Below are positions 8,556-18,048 of a DNA stretch of 58,550 bases, piece by piece. The notes below the pieces were generated by a model, which was not told the origin of the DNA, made no database searches, and saw nothing but the letters and a program-made list of their open reading frames with translations. Position numbers and translations under genes: made by a program. The stretch is from Peptococcaceae bacterium. GTDB taxonomy: Bacteria; Bacillota; Desulfitobacteriia; Desulfitobacteriales; Syntrophobotulaceae. Location of the stretch: the NCBI GenBank assembly GCA_012517475.1, contig JAAYUV010000018.1, forward strand, positions 1 to 58,550, read 5' to 3'. Position 1 is the first letter of the stretch. Every line of letters starts with the position of its first letter.

Positions 8556-10064
8556 TTAGACAGATAACTTTATTGGAGTTTCTGAGCTATTACTCTTTAC
8601 AAGTTTTCTGTTTTTCAGGATTGAAATCGGACCATGGCCACCACAGATAAGGCATGCCTTCTGATTACGGACTTCAATCTTCTCTAAAAGGTTAAGAATT
8701 TGCGTTCTCATCTCTTTTGCTTTTTCAGAATCAACATTAACGCTTCTCATTAAATAGGGCGCAAGTGAGTTAAATTCTGCCCTTTCTGGGGAGAACCCGC
8801 TAATATTTACAAGATTGTCGCCTGTAAAAGCGAGACCGTATTTACTGCAGACAAATATCATTTCGCCATAAAGGTGACCGCCGCTGCCTTCAAAAACTTC
8901 AAATTCCAGGTCGGCTATAGTGAAAGCCCCGATAGGTAAAAGCTCCTGATGCTCATCAGGTGTGCCATCGTCGATAATATCAAATTGATCGGAGTTTGGC
9001 GGGGTATAACCGGAAATGATCCGACTTAGTTTACTGTATCCCCAGCCTAAATCATTATTTTCCCTGTAGTCGGGAATGCCCATGAATTGACGCCGCAAAC
9101 TGTCGGCACTTTTTTTATTAAGACAGATTTTCAGACCTTCGAGCCTGGAAAGAAGACCGCAGTGATCAACATCGGCATGAGTGATAAATACTCTTTTGTT
9201 CATTTTATCCCAATCGGGAAAAATCTTACGGAAAATATTCAATAGTTCATCTGCATAAATGGCATACCCTGTATCAATCAAAACAAGTTCATTCGAAGCA
9301 GCCATTACATAGGTATTACTTCCACAGGGCGGCTGAATACTATAAAGCATTACAGCATCACCAATTTTTTCTTGTTCAATATCGACGCTAAAGTTAATGC
9401 TTCGATGTTGGCTGATAAAATAGGCAAACCGCCGGATGTAATCAAAGACCTTTTTTGGACTCTCGCCGTTTTCTTCGAGCATCTGTAGAATTCGATTCGA
9501 TTCGGAGATGAATTCTATGGTTTTATCCGTACTGAGGGATAAGATTTTTTGCATTTCGTTGGCCAGCCGGATATAGAAAATTGTATTATCCAGATTTTTT
9601 TCAAAATCGTCATAATCAATAATATCGATCTGATAGATTTTACTAATATCATCGAGTAACATTTTGATGATGTCCGGATTTTCAATCAGCAGGCCCATTT
9701 TGAAATTCTGAAAAGGAGTGCCATTGGCATTCGAATTTAAATAAGAAATATTGATATTGTAGTGGTCGAGAATTTCAAGAACGGGCAAAACAGCTCCTGG
9801 TCGATCCGGTATTTTGATATCGACTTCGATCACTCTTGTTTCAGAAATTTCGTTTTTTAGATAGCCGACATTACCTAATTCCTTGGCAATGTTCCTATGG
9901 CTTTCGTCCGCTGCCTCGACATCAAGAAATAGCATGTGCAGGTCAACTGCCTTATTGTAGCTAACACGGACAATATTGCCGTTATATTTTGCAATAATTT
10001 TTGAAGCAAGCATAAAAGCACCGGTTTTATCCGGCATACTGGTAACATAAGATTTTCTTGACAT
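8556..10064 (-). CDS. ACT-ACT-metallo-beta-lactamase fold fusion protein
   Basis: 502 residues from the ATG at 10064, which has GGAGG 6 bases upstream; the frame runs on to 10130 without a better start. Two ACT-like domains come first (about residues 5-72 and 78-150; second with PDRPGAVLPVLEILDHYNIN). A helical linker and a beta-lactamase-fold hydrolase domain (about 250-450) follow. The main metal motif reads THADVDHCG, so the second histidine of HxHxDH is aspartate. Later ligands GGHLYGE, FTGDN and GGHGP are in place. ACT domains usually bind amino acids, so an amino-acid-gated hydrolase is plausible, but the reaction is unknown. It is divergent from the decarboxylase gene. Confidence 0.8.
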   Translation of the reverse strand: MSRKSYVTSMPDKTGAFMLASKIIAKYNGNIVRVSYNKAVDLHMLFLDVEAADESHRNIAKELGNVGYLKNEISETRVIEVDIKIPDRPGAVLPVLEILDHYNINISYLNSNANGTPFQNFKMGLLIENPDIIKMLLDDISKIYQIDIIDYDDFEKNLDNTIFYIRLANEMQKILSLSTDKTIEFISESNRILQMLEENGESPKKVFDYIRRFAYFISQHRSINFSVDIEQEKIGDAVMLYSIQPPCGSNTYVMAASNELVLIDTGYAIYADELLNIFRKIFPDWDKMNKRVFITHADVDHCGLLSRLEGLKICLNKKSADSLRRQFMGIPDYRENNDLGWGYSKLSRIISGYTPPNSDQFDIIDDGTPDEHQELLPIGAFTIADLEFEVFEGSGGHLYGEMIFVCSKYGLAFTGDNLVNISGFSPERAEFNSLAPYLMRSVNVDSEKAKEMRTQILNLLEKIEVRNQKACLICGGHGPISILKNRKLVKSNSSETPIKLSV

Positions 10065-10539
10065 AGGATACCTCCATGCAAAGAATAGGATAATGGAGTT
10101 TATTGCTGTTATTATCATGATAGTAAGCAAATGCCCAAATTTTAGGCTTATGCTAAATCTCTATAGTAGCTTCAATTATACTATAAACGTACTCAACAAG
10201 GATCTTAATGTCCAAAATTCATTAGCATAACCCTTAGGCACTTATGTAGCTATTTTTTCCCTGACTTTGATTAGGTACATTCCTCGGAAAAGTCAATATC
10301 ATAAAAAGAGGTATATCTTAAACATTTATCATTCATTGGGGTGTTTTTCCTACCGAATAAGGAATTTTCAGCGTTGTTTTTTTGTGGATTTGCTGTAAAA
10401 ATGGAGACTTGGAGTATTACTCTGTTCCTAAGAGAAGTAATTTTTGCTAAACTGTATTAAAAAGAAGGATATGAAGGAGTATAATATAAAGGTTATGAAG
10501 TCCAAGGATGGCAAGGAGCGTTAGAAAGGTGGTGGCCAT
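10065..10539. other. Divergent intergenic region, no gene seen
   Basis: 475 bases between the ACT-MBL gene (leftward) and the decarboxylase (rightward). It is A+T-rich and should hold both promoters. TATAAT-like boxes are visible (for example in AGTATAATATAAAGG near 10478-10493), but no -35/-10 pair with good spacing could be fixed. No open frame or repeat is convincing. Confidence 0.5.
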
Positions 10540-11991
10540 ATGGACATAGATCGGCAAGGTAAAGCCCCTATTTATGAAGCACTTCAAAAATATAAAACAA
10601 TGAGGGTTGTTCCTTTTGATGTTCCCGGCCATAAACAGGGCAAAGGGAATCCGGAACTTCGGGAATTCCTGGGGGAGAAATGCCTATCGGTTGATGTCAA
10701 TTCCATGAAGCCTTTAGATAATATCGGGCATCCTGTCTCGGTTATTAAAGAATCCGAGGAGTTGGCAGCAGATGCTTTTGGCGCCCATCATGCTTTTCTA
10801 ATGGTCAACGGAACGACCTCGGCTGTTCAGGCCATGATTATGAGTGTGTGCAAACAGGGCGATAAAATCATTATGCCGCGGAATGTACATAAAAGTGCCA
10901 TCAACGCTTTGATCCTCTGCGGAGCAATCCCTGTATATGTGAATCCGGGAGTAAATAAAGAATTAGGAATTCCCTTAGGCATGTCTATCCATGAAATCAA
11001 AAAAGCTATTGATCAAAACCCGGATGCCAAAGCAATTTTTGTCAATAATCCCACCTACTATGGTATTTGTTCCGATTTAAAAAAGATTACTGAACTTGCC
11101 CACCGGAATAATATGGTTGTATTGGTGGATGAGGCACATGGTACCCACTTTTATTTTGGTGAAAATATGCCGCTGAATGCGATGGCAGCGGGAGCCGACA
11201 TGGCTGCCGTAAGTATGCATAAAACGGGAGGGAGCTTAAGCCAGAGTTCTTTTCTGCTTACCAGCAACCGGTTGAGTACGGGACATGTCCGGCAGATAAT
11301 TAATCTAACACAGACGACGAGCGGATCCTATCTGCTTCTATCATCTTTGGATATTTCCAGACGGAATCTGGCTTTAGACGGAAAAAACATTTTTGCTAAA
11401 GTTACTTCGCTGGCCGATTACGGGCGTGAGGAAATCAATAAAATTGGCGGATACTATGCTTTTTCCAAGGAGCTCATTAATGGAGATTCGGTATATGATT
11501 TTGACCGGACAAAGCTTTCCGTGCATACAAGGGAGATCGGGTTAGCCGGGATTGAGGTTTACGATATCCTGCGTGATGATTATTATATTCAAATTGAGTT
11601 TGGGGATATTGGCAATATTTTAGCCATTATTTCAGTTGGTGACCGCGCTCTGGCCCTGGAACGTCTTGTGTCTTCCCTGTCTGAGATAAGAAGACTCTAT
11701 ATGAGGGATAAAACCGGAATGTTTGATCATGAGTATATTAATCCCGAGGTGGTCATGCCGCCGCAGCAGGCCTTTTATTCCGGAAAATACTCGGTTCCGA
11801 TCCAAAAAAGTGCCGGATATATAAGCGGAGAGTTTGTCATGGCTTACCCGCCGGGAATTCCAATCCTGGCTCCCGGGGAAAGGATCACACCGGAGATTAT
11901 CGACTATATTTCCTATGCCAAAGCCAAAGGAAGTTTCCTAACCGGAACAGAAGATATGTTTATTCAAAATATTAGAATCGTGGAGGAATGA
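10540..11991 (+). CDS. Orn/Lys/Arg decarboxylase family protein (SpeA/YaaO type)
   Basis: 483-residue PLP-dependent decarboxylase of the short Gram-positive type. ATG after GGTGG. The cofactor lysine lies in SMHKTGG, and the conserved aspartate-histidine in VDEAHGTH. The C-terminal part carries the expected FVMAYPPGIPIL and APGERIT. It would make agmatine, putrescine or cadaverine. Its stop overlaps the reading start of the spermidine synthase gene, so the pair supplies polyamines. No agmatinase (speB) is nearby. Substrate choice among arginine, ornithine and lysine is not visible in the sequence. Confidence 0.9.
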   Translation: MDIDRQGKAPIYEALQKYKTMRVVPFDVPGHKQGKGNPELREFLGEKCLSVDVNSMKPLDNIGHPVSVIKESEELAADAFGAHHAFLMVNGTTSAVQAMIMSVCKQGDKIIMPRNVHKSAINALILCGAIPVYVNPGVNKELGIPLGMSIHEIKKAIDQNPDAKAIFVNNPTYYGICSDLKKITELAHRNNMVVLVDEAHGTHFYFGENMPLNAMAAGADMAAVSMHKTGGSLSQSSFLLTSNRLSTGHVRQIINLTQTTSGSYLLLSSLDISRRNLALDGKNIFAKVTSLADYGREEINKIGGYYAFSKELINGDSVYDFDRTKLSVHTREIGLAGIEVYDILRDDYYIQIEFGDIGNILAIISVGDRALALERLVSSLSEIRRLYMRDKTGMFDHEYINPEVVMPPQQAFYSGKYSVPIQKSAGYISGEFVMAYPPGIPILAPGERITPEIIDYISYAKAKGSFLTGTEDMFIQNIRIVEE

Positions 11992-11993
11992 AA

Positions 11994-12848
11994 ATGGAAT
12001 TGTGGTATACAGAGCAACATACCGACAACGTTCGATTTTCTATTAAAGTAGATAAGCATCTTTACTCTGGGCAAAGCGAATTTCAAAGAATCGATGTCTT
12101 TCAAGCCAAAGAGTTTGGTACCTTTTTTACGTTGGACGGTTTGATGATGGTAACGGAAAAAGATGAATTTATTTATCACGATATGATTGTGCATGTTCCG
12201 ATGGCCACTAATCCCAACATTAAGAATATCTTGGTTATTGGAGCGGGAGATGGCGGAACAGTAAGGGAACTCACCCGTTACAAAACCGTTGAACACATTG
12301 ATATGGTTGAGATCGATCAACTTGTCGTGGATGTGTGCAAAGAGTTCCTGCCACAGACTGCTTGTAAACTGGATGACCCAAGGGTAAAACTCTATTTTGA
12401 AGATGGACTGAGATTTATCCGTTCCAAGGAAAATACATATGATCTCATCATTGTTGATTCCACTGATCCTTTCGGACCGGGGGAAGGGCTTTTCACCAAA
12501 GAGTTTTACGGGAATTGCTTTAAAGCCTTGAAGATGGACGGCATCCTCGTTAATCAGCACGAAAGTCCATATTATGAAGGGTATGCGAAATCGATGCAAA
12601 GGGCTCATAGACGCATTCACGAATTTTTCCCGATTTGCAGGGTTTATCAGGCCCATATTCCGACTTACCCCTCAGGACACTGGTTATTCGGGTTTGCATC
12701 GAAGAAATTTGATCCGCTTGAACATGTAGATACAGATGCATGGAACAGACTCGGCATTAAAACCAAATATTATAATACGGAGATTCATAAAGGTTGTTTT
12801 GCCCTGCCCAATTACGTGAAAGAACTGCTTGCAGCCGGTGAAGAATAA
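11994..12848 (+). CDS. speE: Spermidine synthase (polyamine aminopropyltransferase)
   Basis: 284 residues from the ATG at 11994, which has GGAGG 7 bases before it. A second ATG at 11988 overlaps the upstream stop but is too close to that site. Transfers the aminopropyl group of decarboxylated S-adenosylmethionine to putrescine. Motifs: ELWYTEQ start, VIGAGDGGTVRE cofactor loop, MVEID, and the catalytic DSTDPFGPGEGLF. Near-full family length and translationally coupled to the decarboxylase. Confidence 0.95.
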   Translation: MELWYTEQHTDNVRFSIKVDKHLYSGQSEFQRIDVFQAKEFGTFFTLDGLMMVTEKDEFIYHDMIVHVPMATNPNIKNILVIGAGDGGTVRELTRYKTVEHIDMVEIDQLVVDVCKEFLPQTACKLDDPRVKLYFEDGLRFIRSKENTYDLIIVDSTDPFGPGEGLFTKEFYGNCFKALKMDGILVNQHESPYYEGYAKSMQRAHRRIHEFFPICRVYQAHIPTYPSGHWLFGFASKKFDPLEHVDTDAWNRLGIKTKYYNTEIHKGCFALPNYVKELLAAGEE

Positions 12849-12882
12849 TCTTCAAACCTAAAAAGGGGTAATAAGTTATAGA

Positions 12883-13371
12883 ATGGATAAGACGATTACT
12901 GAGAGTAACAAACAAGAATTTTTTATACGGCGTTATCGTGAAACAGACCAGGAAGAGGTTCTGAAGGTATGGTTAAGGGAATCCCTCAAGTCCCATTCCT
13001 TTATTCCGGCTGAATTCTGGAAAGGCTATTTGGATACGCTCAGAAACCAATATCTTCCGGAGTGGAATACCTTTGTCGCTGAACAGGACGGTCAGATTAT
13101 TGGCTTTATATCACTGGTTGGGAATTATGTCGGGGCTCTGTTTGTCTCCACTGAATTTCAAAGACAAGGAATCGGGAGTGCTTTGCTGGATTTTGCTTAT
13201 AAGACTTTCGGCAGCCTGTTTGTAGATGTCTACAAGGAAAATATCCAAGCATTGGCTTTCTACAAAAAAATTGGTTTTTTGGCAAGACGAGAAAAGATCC
13301 AGCCAGAAACCGGACAGGCCTTGATTACCATGTTTTTTGGGATAAAAAAAGCGGAGAAGTCCAAACCATAA
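12883..13371 (+). CDS. GNAT-family N-acetyltransferase
   Basis: 162 residues. The N-terminal IRRYRETDQEEVLKVW helix-strand and the acetyl-CoA loop FQRQGIGSALL are clear, followed by NIQALAFYKKIGF. It is 34 bases after speE and may be co-transcribed; a polyamine or small-molecule acetyltransferase role is possible but unproven. The ribosome site is weak (AGGGGTAATAAG). The stop codon lies inside the terminator hairpin. Confidence 0.85.
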   Translation: MDKTITESNKQEFFIRRYRETDQEEVLKVWLRESLKSHSFIPAEFWKGYLDTLRNQYLPEWNTFVAEQDGQIIGFISLVGNYVGALFVSTEFQRQGIGSALLDFAYKTFGSLFVDVYKENIQALAFYKKIGFLARREKIQPETGQALITMFFGIKKAEKSKP

Positions 13372-13394
13372 GAGGTCGGATTTCTCCTTTTATT
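13353..13394 (+). terminator. Terminator overlapping the acetyltransferase end
   Basis: GGAGAAGTCC (13353-13362) pairs with GGATTTCTCC (13378-13387), followed by TTTTATTTAT. It closes the decarboxylase-speE-acetyltransferase unit and faces the end of hcp. Confidence 0.7.
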
Positions 13395-13428
13395 TATACT
13401 TCTTTTTTCTTGCAAATCTGTGTGTAAA

Positions 13429-15072
13429 CTAGCTGAGCATTGAAGCAAGGTCTTCGTCTACACTGGATATTCCGCCGATCCCGAAAGTATCGATCAGAAT
13501 CTTGGCGACATTCGGAGAAAGGAAGCCGGGAAGAGTCGGACCGAGGTGGATATTCTTGACTCCAAGATGGAGAAGTGCTAACAAGACAAGGACAGCCTTC
13601 TGTTCATACCAGGCAATATTATAAACGATTGGGAGAGCATTGATGTCCTCCAGACCAAAGACCTCTTTCAGCTTGAGGGCAATCACAGCAAGACTGTAAG
13701 AGTCATTGCATTGTCCGGCGTCCAGAACTCTCGGGATTCCTCCAATATCACCAAGATTTAATTTGTTATAGCGGTATTTTGCGCAGCCGGCAGTTAGAAT
13801 GACTGTATCCTTTGGAAGTTTGGCCGCAAAATCAGTGTAATATTCCCTGCTCTTCATTCTGCCGTCACAGCCGGCCATTACTACAAATTTCTTTATCGCC
13901 CCTGTTTTTACAGCTTCGACTACTTTGTCGGCTAAGGCAAGAACTTGCTGATGAGCAAATCCCCCGACAATGCTTCCATTTTCGAGTTCCGTAGGGGGAG
14001 GGCAATTCTTGGCCATTTCAATAAGCGCACTGAAATCTTTCCCCTTATTGCCGTCTCGGTCAGGAATATGCTGTATTCCCTCAAATCCAACGATACTCGT
14101 TGTAAAGAGTCTTCCTTTGTAGCTATCTTTGGGAGGGACGAGACAGTTGGTTGTCATCAGAATTGGGCCATTAAATTTCTCGAATTCTTCGGCTTGTTTC
14201 CACCAGGCATTTCCATAATTACCTGCAAAGTGCGAATACTTTTTAAATTCCGGATAATAATGTGAAGGCAGCATCTCCCCATGTGTATAAACGTCAACAC
14301 CCGTACCTTCAGTTTGTTTCAAAAGTTCATCCAGGTCTTTTAAATCATGTCCGCTGATAAGAATAGCCGGATTCTGTCTAACTCCTGTATTTACGGTAGT
14401 AATTTCCGGGGAACCGTAAGTTGAAGTATTAGCCTGATCCAACAAAGCCAGGGTAGTAACACCGTATTTCCCGGTTTCCATAATAAGCCCCACAAGATCA
14501 TCGGCGCTTAAGGTATCGTCTAGGGTTGCTGACAAAGCCTTTTGAATGAAACGAGTAATTTCCGGATCTTTAAAGCCGAGGACAAACGCATGATGGTAGT
14601 ATGCTGCTATTCCTTTTAGGCCATAGGTAAGAAGCTCTCTTAACGAGCGGATATCTTCATTTTGAGTAGAGATAACTCCAATGGCAGCTGCTTTGGACTC
14701 AAATTCTTCATCTGATGCGGCTGTCCAGGTTGCAGCATCAGGCAGATTGAACATCTTCACTCCTCCGTTCAGGAGCTGAATTTGTAAAGAATCCTTGAGT
14801 CTTAAACCCTCACGGATTTTTTTCAGGATAGCAGCCCTGTCAAAGTTGACATTGGTTAAGGTCATAAAAAGACTCTCAACCGTAAAAACTTCCGCAAATA
14901 AGTTTTGAATCCCGTGATCCCTTGCTATTACGCAATAATAGGAAACTCCTTTAGTAACATAAAGTAATAAGTCCTGAAGGATCGCGACATCCGGTGTTTT
15001 ACCGCAGACGCCCGATTTGGTACAGCCTTTGCCGCCGGCAGTTTCCTGACATTGAAAACAGAACATTGACAT
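13429..15072 (-). CDS. hcp: Hybrid-cluster protein, class I (hydroxylamine reductase)
   Basis: 547 residues from the ATG at 15072 (AGGGGAGG upstream); the open frame extends 93 bases further but that part overlaps a regulatory palindrome. Reduces hydroxylamine in vitro and nitric oxide in cells, protecting against nitrosative stress. The N-terminal cluster is Cys5-x2-Cys8-x8-Cys17-x5-Cys23, the class I form of strict anaerobes. Hybrid-cluster ligands are visible: [49 protein letters not shown] and WYEQKAV. No hcr-type reductase is next to it. Confidence 0.96.
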   Translation of the reverse strand: MSMFCFQCQETAGGKGCTKSGVCGKTPDVAILQDLLLYVTKGVSYYCVIARDHGIQNLFAEVFTVESLFMTLTNVNFDRAAILKKIREGLRLKDSLQIQLLNGGVKMFNLPDAATWTAASDEEFESKAAAIGVISTQNEDIRSLRELLTYGLKGIAAYYHHAFVLGFKDPEITRFIQKALSATLDDTLSADDLVGLIMETGKYGVTTLALLDQANTSTYGSPEITTVNTGVRQNPAILISGHDLKDLDELLKQTEGTGVDVYTHGEMLPSHYYPEFKKYSHFAGNYGNAWWKQAEEFEKFNGPILMTTNCLVPPKDSYKGRLFTTSIVGFEGIQHIPDRDGNKGKDFSALIEMAKNCPPPTELENGSIVGGFAHQQVLALADKVVEAVKTGAIKKFVVMAGCDGRMKSREYYTDFAAKLPKDTVILTAGCAKYRYNKLNLGDIGGIPRVLDAGQCNDSYSLAVIALKLKEVFGLEDINALPIVYNIAWYEQKAVLVLLALLHLGVKNIHLGPTLPGFLSPNVAKILIDTFGIGGISSVDEDLASMLS

Positions 15073-15147
15073 AAAAATATCCTCCCCTATTAAAAAATTG
15101 ATTTGACTGTTTGTGATTTTATTGTACAGGCAGGTCTGGATTGAAGC

Positions 15148-15163
15148 GGTAACATATGTTACC
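15148..15163. promoter_or_regulatory. 16-bp palindrome upstream of hcp, Crp/Fnr-type site
   Basis: GGTAACATATGTTACC is a perfect palindrome centred 84 bases upstream of the hcp start. Its form fits a dimer of a Crp/Fnr-family regulator, and HcpR of that family controls hcp in other anaerobes. No such regulator gene is in the window, so the assignment is inference from place and symmetry. Confidence 0.55.
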
Positions 15164-15286
15164 AAGATGAAAGAACCTACAAATCATTGAATTGCTTTAA
15201 ACAGTTTTTAAGACAAATTGACTAGAATATAGTAAAAATGTCCTAAAAAATAAACGTCCAAAAATAAAATGCGGAATTTTCAATAA

Positions 15287-15301
15287 TGAGAATGATACTC
15301 A
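15287..15301. promoter_or_regulatory. Candidate Fur-type operator upstream of the cyclase-fetAB genes
   Basis: TGAGAATGATACTCA resembles the 7-1-7 Fur box TGATAATNATTATCA with three mismatches and keeps its dyad form. It lies about 160 bases before the diguanylate cyclase, which is followed by an iron-exporter-like ABC pair. No expression evidence. Confidence 0.35.
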
Positions 15302-15458
15302 AGTAACAAATAATTACAATATATCTTAAAATTTAACAAAAAAAATACAAGGAAAATTCCAATATAATAAAGAATTATTAATATATACTTTTCAAGTAAT
15401 TGGCTTTTTGAATAGATAGATTTTATTCAGCCTCAAGATTGTAAAGAAGGAAAAGTCA

Positions 15459-16577
15459 TTGGAACAAAATAACAGGTCGGAAAAAAAGAAAATCTTTTGG
15501 ATTGGGTTTAGCCTTTATAACTGGGCTTTTATTCTGCTGTTCGTTTCCATGTTTATCTTTATTAATGAAAACTTCAGATGGTTTATTATCGTTCCTACAT
15601 TCGTTGTTATTTTTTTGATCTCATTTATCCTTAATCAAAGATTAAACAAGGAAATTGAAAATACAAGGTCTACCGAAAAAGCTCTTAAACATAGTGAAGA
15701 GCTTTTTAGAGGAATTTTTAACAATGCTGCTGCAGGTATTGCCCTACTGGATAAGGAAGGATATTATCAGCATGTAAATTTAACTTTGTGCAGGATGTTA
15801 GGATACACCGAAGAAGAATTAAAAGCGATGAAATTTCAGGATATTACCCATCCCAATGATTTGGAAAAGAGCATTTGTTTATGCGCAGGGATGTGGGAGG
15901 GAACTTATCCATGGATTAACAGTGAAAAGCGGTACATTTGTAAAAATGGAAATATTCTCTGGGCAGAAATCAACATGTCCGCGATCCGCGGAGATGATCA
16001 TGAAATTACAGATATTATTGTAGTTGTTTTGGACATCACTGTCCGCAAGAATATGGAACAAGAATTAATTCTTCAGGCTACGACTGATTTCTTGACCGGT
16101 GTGGATAATAGATTGGCTTTTATGCATAAAGGACAAGAGGAATTTAGCAGAGCGCAGAGATATGGGCGGGATCTTACACTGCTTCTATTGGATGTGGACC
16201 ATTTTAAATGTGTGAATGATATTTATGGACATCTCATTGGTGATAGGGTTCTGCGAGATGTTGTAAGAGCGTGCAAATCCGCTTTAAGGGAATCAGATAT
16301 TCTCGCCAGGATTGGGGGAGAAGAATTTGCAGTCATCCTGTTAGAGTCTCAAAAAGATACGGCTTATCAGGTAGCACTGAGAATTCAGCAAAAAGTAAAA
16401 GAAGTAATTGTGGAATCGGGAAATAATGAGGTTCAGGTTACTGTGAGTATCGGAATCGGTATGCTTAGGGATGAAGATACCCATATGGACGACATTTTTA
16501 AGAGAGCTGACGATGCTCTTTATAAAGCCAAAAATTCAGGCAGGGATAGAATCGTTTTAGAAAATAGTATGGAATGA
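15459..16577 (+). CDS. Membrane diguanylate cyclase with PAS domain
   Basis: 372 residues, TTG start after AGAAGG. Two membrane helices (about 12-34 and 38-57) with almost no outside loop, a PAS domain (about 80-195, ending in DITVRKNMEQE), then a GGDEF domain. The active site reads GGEEF (about 286-290), and the product-inhibition site RESD sits five residues before it, so the enzyme should be active and feedback-controlled. It makes c-di-GMP. Sixteen bases separate it from the ABC ATPase gene, suggesting one transcript. Confidence 0.93.
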   Translation: MEQNNRSEKKKIFWIGFSLYNWAFILLFVSMFIFINENFRWFIIVPTFVVIFLISFILNQRLNKEIENTRSTEKALKHSEELFRGIFNNAAAGIALLDKEGYYQHVNLTLCRMLGYTEEELKAMKFQDITHPNDLEKSICLCAGMWEGTYPWINSEKRYICKNGNILWAEINMSAIRGDDHEITDIIVVVLDITVRKNMEQELILQATTDFLTGVDNRLAFMHKGQEEFSRAQRYGRDLTLLLLDVDHFKCVNDIYGHLIGDRVLRDVVRACKSALRESDILARIGGEEFAVILLESQKDTAYQVALRIQQKVKEVIVESGNNEVQVTVSIGIGMLRDEDTHMDDIFKRADDALYKAKNSGRDRIVLENSME

Positions 16578-16593
16578 TATTTGGGAAGGCGAA

Positions 16594-17238
16594 ATGATAG
16601 AATTACGACAGGTCAGTTTGACTTACAATCATAACTATCTCTTTAGAGGTTTAGATTTCACGATTAATTCAGGAGCTAAGATCCTGCTCAATGCGGCATC
16701 GGGAACAGGGAAAACCTCCTTCTTTCGATTGTTGTTGGGATTTATCCAACCTATTGAAGGGGAGGTTTTATACGATGGAATAAAACTGTCTGCTGAGACT
16801 GTAAAGCAAATAAGAAGAAAGATTGGGTATCTTAGCCAGGATATTGATATGCCGTGGGGAAAGGTTGGGGAAGTAGTCAATCAGATTTTTTGCTATCGGT
16901 ATAACAAATCCCTGCATGCAGATCACCAAAAACTTTTTGAGCTGATTGATTTCCTCGAATTGGGGAAAGATGTCCTGGAGAAAAATGTTGAAGAGCTTTC
17001 CGGTGGGGAAAGGCAGCGTTTGTTGTTGATTATCCTGCTATTGCTTGACAGGGAAGTATATCTGCTGGATGAACCGACTTCAGCACTGGATGAGAACCTG
17101 AAGATGAAAGTGAGAGATCTCTTTTTAAGTCATTCGGCAACCGTACTGGTAATCTCTCATGATAAAGTATGGATTGACAGCAAGAATTTAACTGTTCTGA
17201 ATTGGACAGAGAATGCAGGGTGGAAAGATGGGCAGTAA
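16594..17238 (+). CDS. fetA: ABC transporter ATP-binding protein, FetA (YbbL) type
   Basis: 214-residue ATPase. Walker A is AASGTGKTS, the signature LSGGERQRL, Walker B VYLLDEPTSALDE, and the switch histidine lies in VISHD. Short length and the partner next door identify the FetAB type, in E. coli linked to iron export. Its end overlaps the start of the permease gene. Confidence 0.85.
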   Translation: MIELRQVSLTYNHNYLFRGLDFTINSGAKILLNAASGTGKTSFFRLLLGFIQPIEGEVLYDGIKLSAETVKQIRRKIGYLSQDIDMPWGKVGEVVNQIFCYRYNKSLHADHQKLFELIDFLELGKDVLEKNVEELSGGERQRLLLIILLLLDREVYLLDEPTSALDENLKMKVRDLFLSHSATVLVISHDKVWIDSKNLTVLNWTENAGWKDGQ

Positions 17239-18019
17239 AGATCTAAGTATGGTCTCCCTGGCATTAACGCTTGTTCTTCTTCTCATTCCGTTATTGTTCA
17301 ATTACTTTTTAGGGCTGGGGATCGGCAAAAAGAGCCTTATAGCTGTTTTAAGAATGTGTGTTCAGTTATTCCTGATTGGTTATTTTTTGGGGTATATTTT
17401 TGATCTCAACAATTCGTGGTTAAATTTTCTATGGCTTTTCGTCATGATTATCGTATCAACGATTTCAATTGTTAATTCCTGCAGCCTGAAGTTTAAGGTT
17501 TTCCTTTGGCCTATTCTGATTTCTGTTGCATTACCTGTAATTTTGATGTGCTTGTATTTTAATCGCTTTATCGTTCGCCTGGACAACATTTTTGATGCGA
17601 AGTATCTTATTGCAATCGGCGGGATGATTTTAGGGAATATGTTAAGCGGGAATATAGTTGGGCTAAACCATTTTTTCAACAATGTCCGTAAGATGGAAAA
17701 AAAATATTTAGCTGTTCTTGCCTTGGGGGCGGATAGAAAGGAAGCTTTATTACCCCATGTCAGAGAAAGTATCCTGGCTGCAGTGAATCCCACCATTGCA
17801 TCAACAGCGACAATCGGGCTGGTGTCTTTACCGGGAATGATGACCGGACAGATTCTGGGGGGAGCGTCACCGGTAGTAGCCGTAAAATATCAAATGGCTA
17901 TTATGATTGCAATTTTTATTACACGGATTTTGAGTATTTATATTGCCTTGTATCTGACACAGCAAACGGCGTTTGACGCTTATGATGTTTTAAGGAAGGA
18001 AATATTTAAAGACAAGTAA
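17228..18019 (+). CDS. fetB: ABC transporter permease, FetB (YbbM, UPF0014) type
   Basis: 263 residues from the ATG at 17228, preceded by GGGTGG and overlapping the fetA stop; an ATG at 17213 is possible. About six to seven membrane helices. Conserved UPF0014 stretches are present: GMILGNMLSG, ALGADRKEALLP and the TIGLVSLPGMMTGQILGG loop. With FetA it would export iron or another metal; this is inferred from the E. coli pair. Confidence 0.88.
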   Translation: MGSKDLSMVSLALTLVLLLIPLLFNYFLGLGIGKKSLIAVLRMCVQLFLIGYFLGYIFDLNNSWLNFLWLFVMIIVSTISIVNSCSLKFKVFLWPILISVALPVILMCLYFNRFIVRLDNIFDAKYLIAIGGMILGNMLSGNIVGLNHFFNNVRKMEKKYLAVLALGADRKEALLPHVRESILAAVNPTIASTATIGLVSLPGMMTGQILGGASPVVAVKYQMAIMIAIFITRILSIYIALYLTQQTAFDAYDVLRKEIFKDK

Positions 18020-18048
18020 GGCCTATCCGGTTGATAAAGGAGCACCAT

